DNA from: Alsobacter sp045348435
GTDB lineage: Bacteria > Pseudomonadota > Alphaproteobacteria > Rhizobiales > Beijerinckiaceae
Assembly: GCF_045348435.1 (NCBI RefSeq)
Contig: NZ_CP157484.1
Coordinates: 2,356,001 to 2,420,000 of the forward strand
Direction: 5' to 3'
DNA length: 64,000 bases
The notes under the pieces were generated by a model. The model was not told where the DNA came from. It ran no database searches and was given only the letters and a program-made list of their open reading frames with translations. Of the stretch, positions 61,663-64,000 are shown one piece after another. The first letter of the stretch is position 1. Every line of letters begins with the position of its first letter. The position numbers and the translations under genes were made by a program.

Positions 61663-62895
61663 TCACAGGGCCAGATGCCGAGCGAGGTCCCCCTTCGGCC
61701 GCACCGCGATCTCCGGCAGGTCCAGCCAGCCGGCGATCAGCCGCAACTCGTCGCCCGCGGCGAGCGCGACCTCCTCCAGGTCCGCGCCCTTCTCCGCATG
61801 GGCGGACTGGACGACGAGGCGGCGCGCCTGCCGGTCCGCCTTGAGGTCGAACCGCCCGACGATCCGGTCGCCCAGCAGGAAGGGCAACACGTAGTAGCCG
61901 TGCTCGCGCTTGTGCTCGGGCGTGTAGATCTCCAGCCGGTAGCGCACGCCAAAGAGGCGCTCCGTGCGGTCCCGGGCCCAGAGCAGCGGATCGAAGGGCG
62001 ACACGAGCGCCCGGGCGGCGACCTTGCGGGGCCGGACCGCGTCGGCATGGAGGTAAGCGGGGCGCCCCCAGCCCTTGACCTGCGCGGGCACGAGCGTCCC
62101 CTCCTCCACCAATTCGGGAAGCCGCGCCGCGGCGGCCGGCGCGAGCCTGAAATAGTCCCGCAGGTCCTGCGACGTCGCGACGCCCAGCGCCCGGGCGGCG
62201 ACCCGCAGCAATTCGCGCTGCGCGTCGGCCTCGTCAGGGGTCGGCGCGTCCAGGACCTTGCGGGGCAGCACCCGCTCGGTGAGATCGTAGACGCGCTCGA
62301 AATTGCCGCGGCGCAAGGCCGTGGTGATCCTGCCCGCCCAGAACAGCCATTCCAGCGCCCGCTTGGTGTCGCTCCAGCCCCACCACGCGCCGGCCCCGCG
62401 CTCGTCGCCGAGGTCGCGCGCGCTGCTCGGGCCGCGCGTCTCGATCTCCCGCAGCGCCGCCGCGACCGCGTCCGGCCGTTCCCGCCCGAAACGCGCCAGG
62501 CCCTTGTAGATGCCCTCCCCGCGCTCGGCCTGGGCCATGCGCCAGCGCAGGAAAGGCTGCAGGTCGCAGCGGATCAGCGAGGCCTCGTGACCCCAATATT
62601 CGAAGAGGCGCCGCCGCCTCCCCCCGTAGGCGGACTGGTCCAGCCAGGCGGGGTCGTAGGGCCCGAGCCGCGAAAAGCCGGGCGCGTAATGGGCCCGCGC
62701 CAGCACATTGACCGAATCGATCTGGATCAGCCCGAGCCGGTTCGCCATGGCGTCGACATGCCGGCGCTCCGCCTGCGCCGGCCGGGGGCGACCGAAGCCC
62801 AGCGCCGCCAGCGCGATGCGGCGCGCCTGCAGGGCCGTCATCGTGACGGCCGGGCTGGAGGGGAGTTCGACGATCTCGGCGACGGCTTCATCCAT
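61663..62895 (-). CDS. Winged-helix DNA glycosylase, YcaQ family
   Basis: 410 residues, YcaQ/AlkX-type HTH_42 protein with three winged-helix segments. The start LQARRIALAALGF and the catalytic Gln-x-Asp in RLGLIQIDSVNVLARAHYAPGFSRLGPYDP are intact. SPFDPLLWARDRTERLFGVRYRLEIYTP marks the C-terminal part. The family unhooks interstrand crosslinks and removes alkylated bases. The ATG at 62895 was chosen; a GTG at 62910 is possible. Upstream gene of the thioesterase by 70 nt on the same strand. Confidence 0.9.
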   Translation of the reverse strand: MDEAVAEIVELPSSPAVTMTALQARRIALAALGFGRPRPAQAERRHVDAMANRLGLIQIDSVNVLARAHYAPGFSRLGPYDPAWLDQSAYGGRRRRLFEYWGHEASLIRCDLQPFLRWRMAQAERGEGIYKGLARFGRERPDAVAAALREIETRGPSSARDLGDERGAGAWWGWSDTKRALEWLFWAGRITTALRRGNFERVYDLTERVLPRKVLDAPTPDEADAQRELLRVAARALGVATSQDLRDYFRLAPAAAARLPELVEEGTLVPAQVKGWGRPAYLHADAVRPRKVAARALVSPFDPLLWARDRTERLFGVRYRLEIYTPEHKREHGYYVLPFLLGDRIVGRFDLKADRQARRLVVQSAHAEKGADLEEVALAAGDELRLIAGWLDLPEIAVRPKGDLARHLAL

Positions 62896-63072
62896 GGCGG
62901 CCGAGATCACCTCATCCGCCGGGCGCCCGCAACCCGGAATCTGCGCCGCCGGCGCGCCTGCGAAGCGCCAGAACCGCCAGGCCGGCGCTTCAGGAAACCA
63001 TCACTCTCCGGCATGCCTGACATCACGAGGTCTGCTTTGTCGCGGACGAAGCCGCCCGGTAGCGTGCCGGGC

Positions 63073-64000
63073 ATGAACGCCGCTCCCCGCCCCCTGCCCA
63101 CGCCGGCTCTCCCGCTCCCCGCCGCGCCCGCGGCCCAAACCCGGCGACCGACGGGACTGAGCGGCTTCGACATGGCGCTCTACGCCACCGTCGTGTTCGC
63201 CTGGTCGACGAGCTGGATCGCCCTGAAATGGCAGCTGGGGGTGGTGAGCCCCGAGGTGTCGATCATGTGGCGGTTCGCCATCGCCAGCGTGATCATGTTC
63301 GCCTGGGCGGGGATGTCCGGCGCGCGCCTGCGCTATCCCCCGGCCATGCATCTGCGGTTCCTGGCGCTGGGCCTGCTCATCTTCGCCTTCAATTTCGTCA
63401 GCTTCTACTATGGCGGGCTGTCGACGCCCTCCGGGCTCCTGGCCGTGGTCTTCTCCACCGCCTCCCTGTTCAACATGCTGCTGGCCTGGCCGATCCTGGG
63501 CCAGCGCATCGAGGGGCGGGTCGCCCTCGGGGCGGCGCTGGGGCTCGGCGGCGTCTTCCTCATGTTCGCGCCCCGCCTCTTCGGCGCGAGCTTCGACGCC
63601 GCCGCGGCGCTGGGGCTGGGCCTGTGCGTCTTCGGGACGCTGCTGTTTTGCTCGGGCAACATGCTGTCGGCCTGGATCCAGAGAGGCGGCGTCGCCGTCA
63701 TCCCGGCGACCGCCTGGGGCATGCTCTACGGCGCGCTCTCGCTCGCGGCCTTCGCGGCCGCCAAGGGCGATCCCTTCGTGGTGGAGCCCACGGCGAAATA
63801 TGTCGGCGGCCTGCTGTGGCTCTCGACCGTGTCGTCCGTCATGGCCTTCGTCGCCTATCTGACGCTGCTGGGGCGCATCGGCGCGGCGCGGGCCGGCTAC
63901 TCCACGGTGATGTTCCCGGTCTTCGCGCTGCTCATCTCGACGGTGGTGGAAGGCTACCAGTGGACGACCCCGGCCGCGCTGGGCCTCGCGCTCGTCATGG
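63073..64000 (+). CDS. EamA family (DMT) transporter, truncated by the window end
   Basis: At least 309 residues, open at the right edge. About ten membrane segments in two EamA halves: LYATVVFAWSTSWIALKWQLGVVSPEVSIMWRFAIASVIMF in the first, MLYGALSLAAFAAAKGDPF and VAYLTLLGRIGAARAGYSTVMFPVFALLISTVVEG in the second. A Pro/Ala-rich cytoplasmic N-terminus of ~30 residues precedes. Typical of drug/metabolite exporters; substrate unknown. The ribosome site of the ATG at 63073 is weak, and an ATG at 63172 is an alternative. Confidence 0.88.
   Translation, partial: MNAAPRPLPTPALPLPAAPAAQTRRPTGLSGFDMALYATVVFAWSTSWIALKWQLGVVSPEVSIMWRFAIASVIMFAWAGMSGARLRYPPAMHLRFLALGLLIFAFNFVSFYYGGLSTPSGLLAVVFSTASLFNMLLAWPILGQRIEGRVALGAALGLGGVFLMFAPRLFGASFDAAAALGLGLCVFGTLLFCSGNMLSAWIQRGGVAVIPATAWGMLYGALSLAAFAAAKGDPFVVEPTAKYVGGLLWLSTVSSVMAFVAYLTLLGRIGAARAGYSTVMFPVFALLISTVVEGYQWTTPAALGLALVM

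Overview
The window is chromosomal DNA of a GC-rich alphaproteobacterium. The block hflX-hfq-dat-trkH-trkA-ntrX-ntrY next to mazG, the DUF1236, DUF3775, DUF3606 and DUF4126 proteins, and many ABC importers for sugars and iron all point to Rhizobiales (Hyphomicrobiales). Genus and species cannot be fixed from the sequence alone. Coding density is high. Nearly every gene has a long antisense shadow ORF because of third-position GC; these were left out.

Region 1 (0.1-8.4 kb): a secreted DUF1236 protein with a clear terminator, the two-gene NHEJ operon ku-ligD, a VOC protein, a second small DUF1236-like secreted protein, a DUF3775 protein and mazG. Region 2 (6.5-15.9 kb, minus strand): the housekeeping/regulatory run ntrY, ntrX, trkA, trkH, D-amino acid aminotransferase, hfq, hflX. 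Region 3 (16-20.4 kb): a GH15 hydrolase, then about 1.2 kb of intergenic repeats ending at a tRNA-Gln(CTG), and two uncharacterised proteins.

Region 4 (20.7-28 kb): a paoABC-type molybdenum aldehyde oxidoreductase with a recognisable promoter and a palindrome in its spacer, a DUF3606 protein, a DyP peroxidase and a patatin. Region 5 (28.1-38.6 kb): a pentose-type catabolic and import cluster (xylulokinase, ROK repressor, CUT2 ABC transporter) with a probable ROK operator, then a ferric-iron ABC importer with Irr-box-like sequence upstream. Region 6 (38.7-49.3 kb): an alpha/beta hydrolase, a DUF1028 protein, a two-subunit FAD dehydrogenase of the glucose/gluconate dehydrogenase type, glyoxalase I, an RHH protein, a methyltransferase, and three solute-binding proteins without transporter partners (TAXI, molybdate-like, Bug), one of them overlapping the gene of a membrane-anchored proline-rich repeat protein.

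Region 7 (49.5-64 kb): an 1142-residue soluble hybrid histidine kinase; a minus-strand cluster of SDR, FGGY kinase, single-NBD CUT2 importer and nucleoside hydrolase, which looks like a nucleoside or pentose/polyol salvage operon; then pobA, a YciA-like thioesterase, a YcaQ-family glycosylase and a truncated EamA permease.

No CRISPR array, transposase, integrase or replication origin was seen. The strongest candidates for undescribed biology are the nucleoside hydrolase/FGGY/CUT2 operon, the TAXI-receptor plus repeat-protein pair, and the regulatory palindromes ahead of paoABC and of the ROK regulator.
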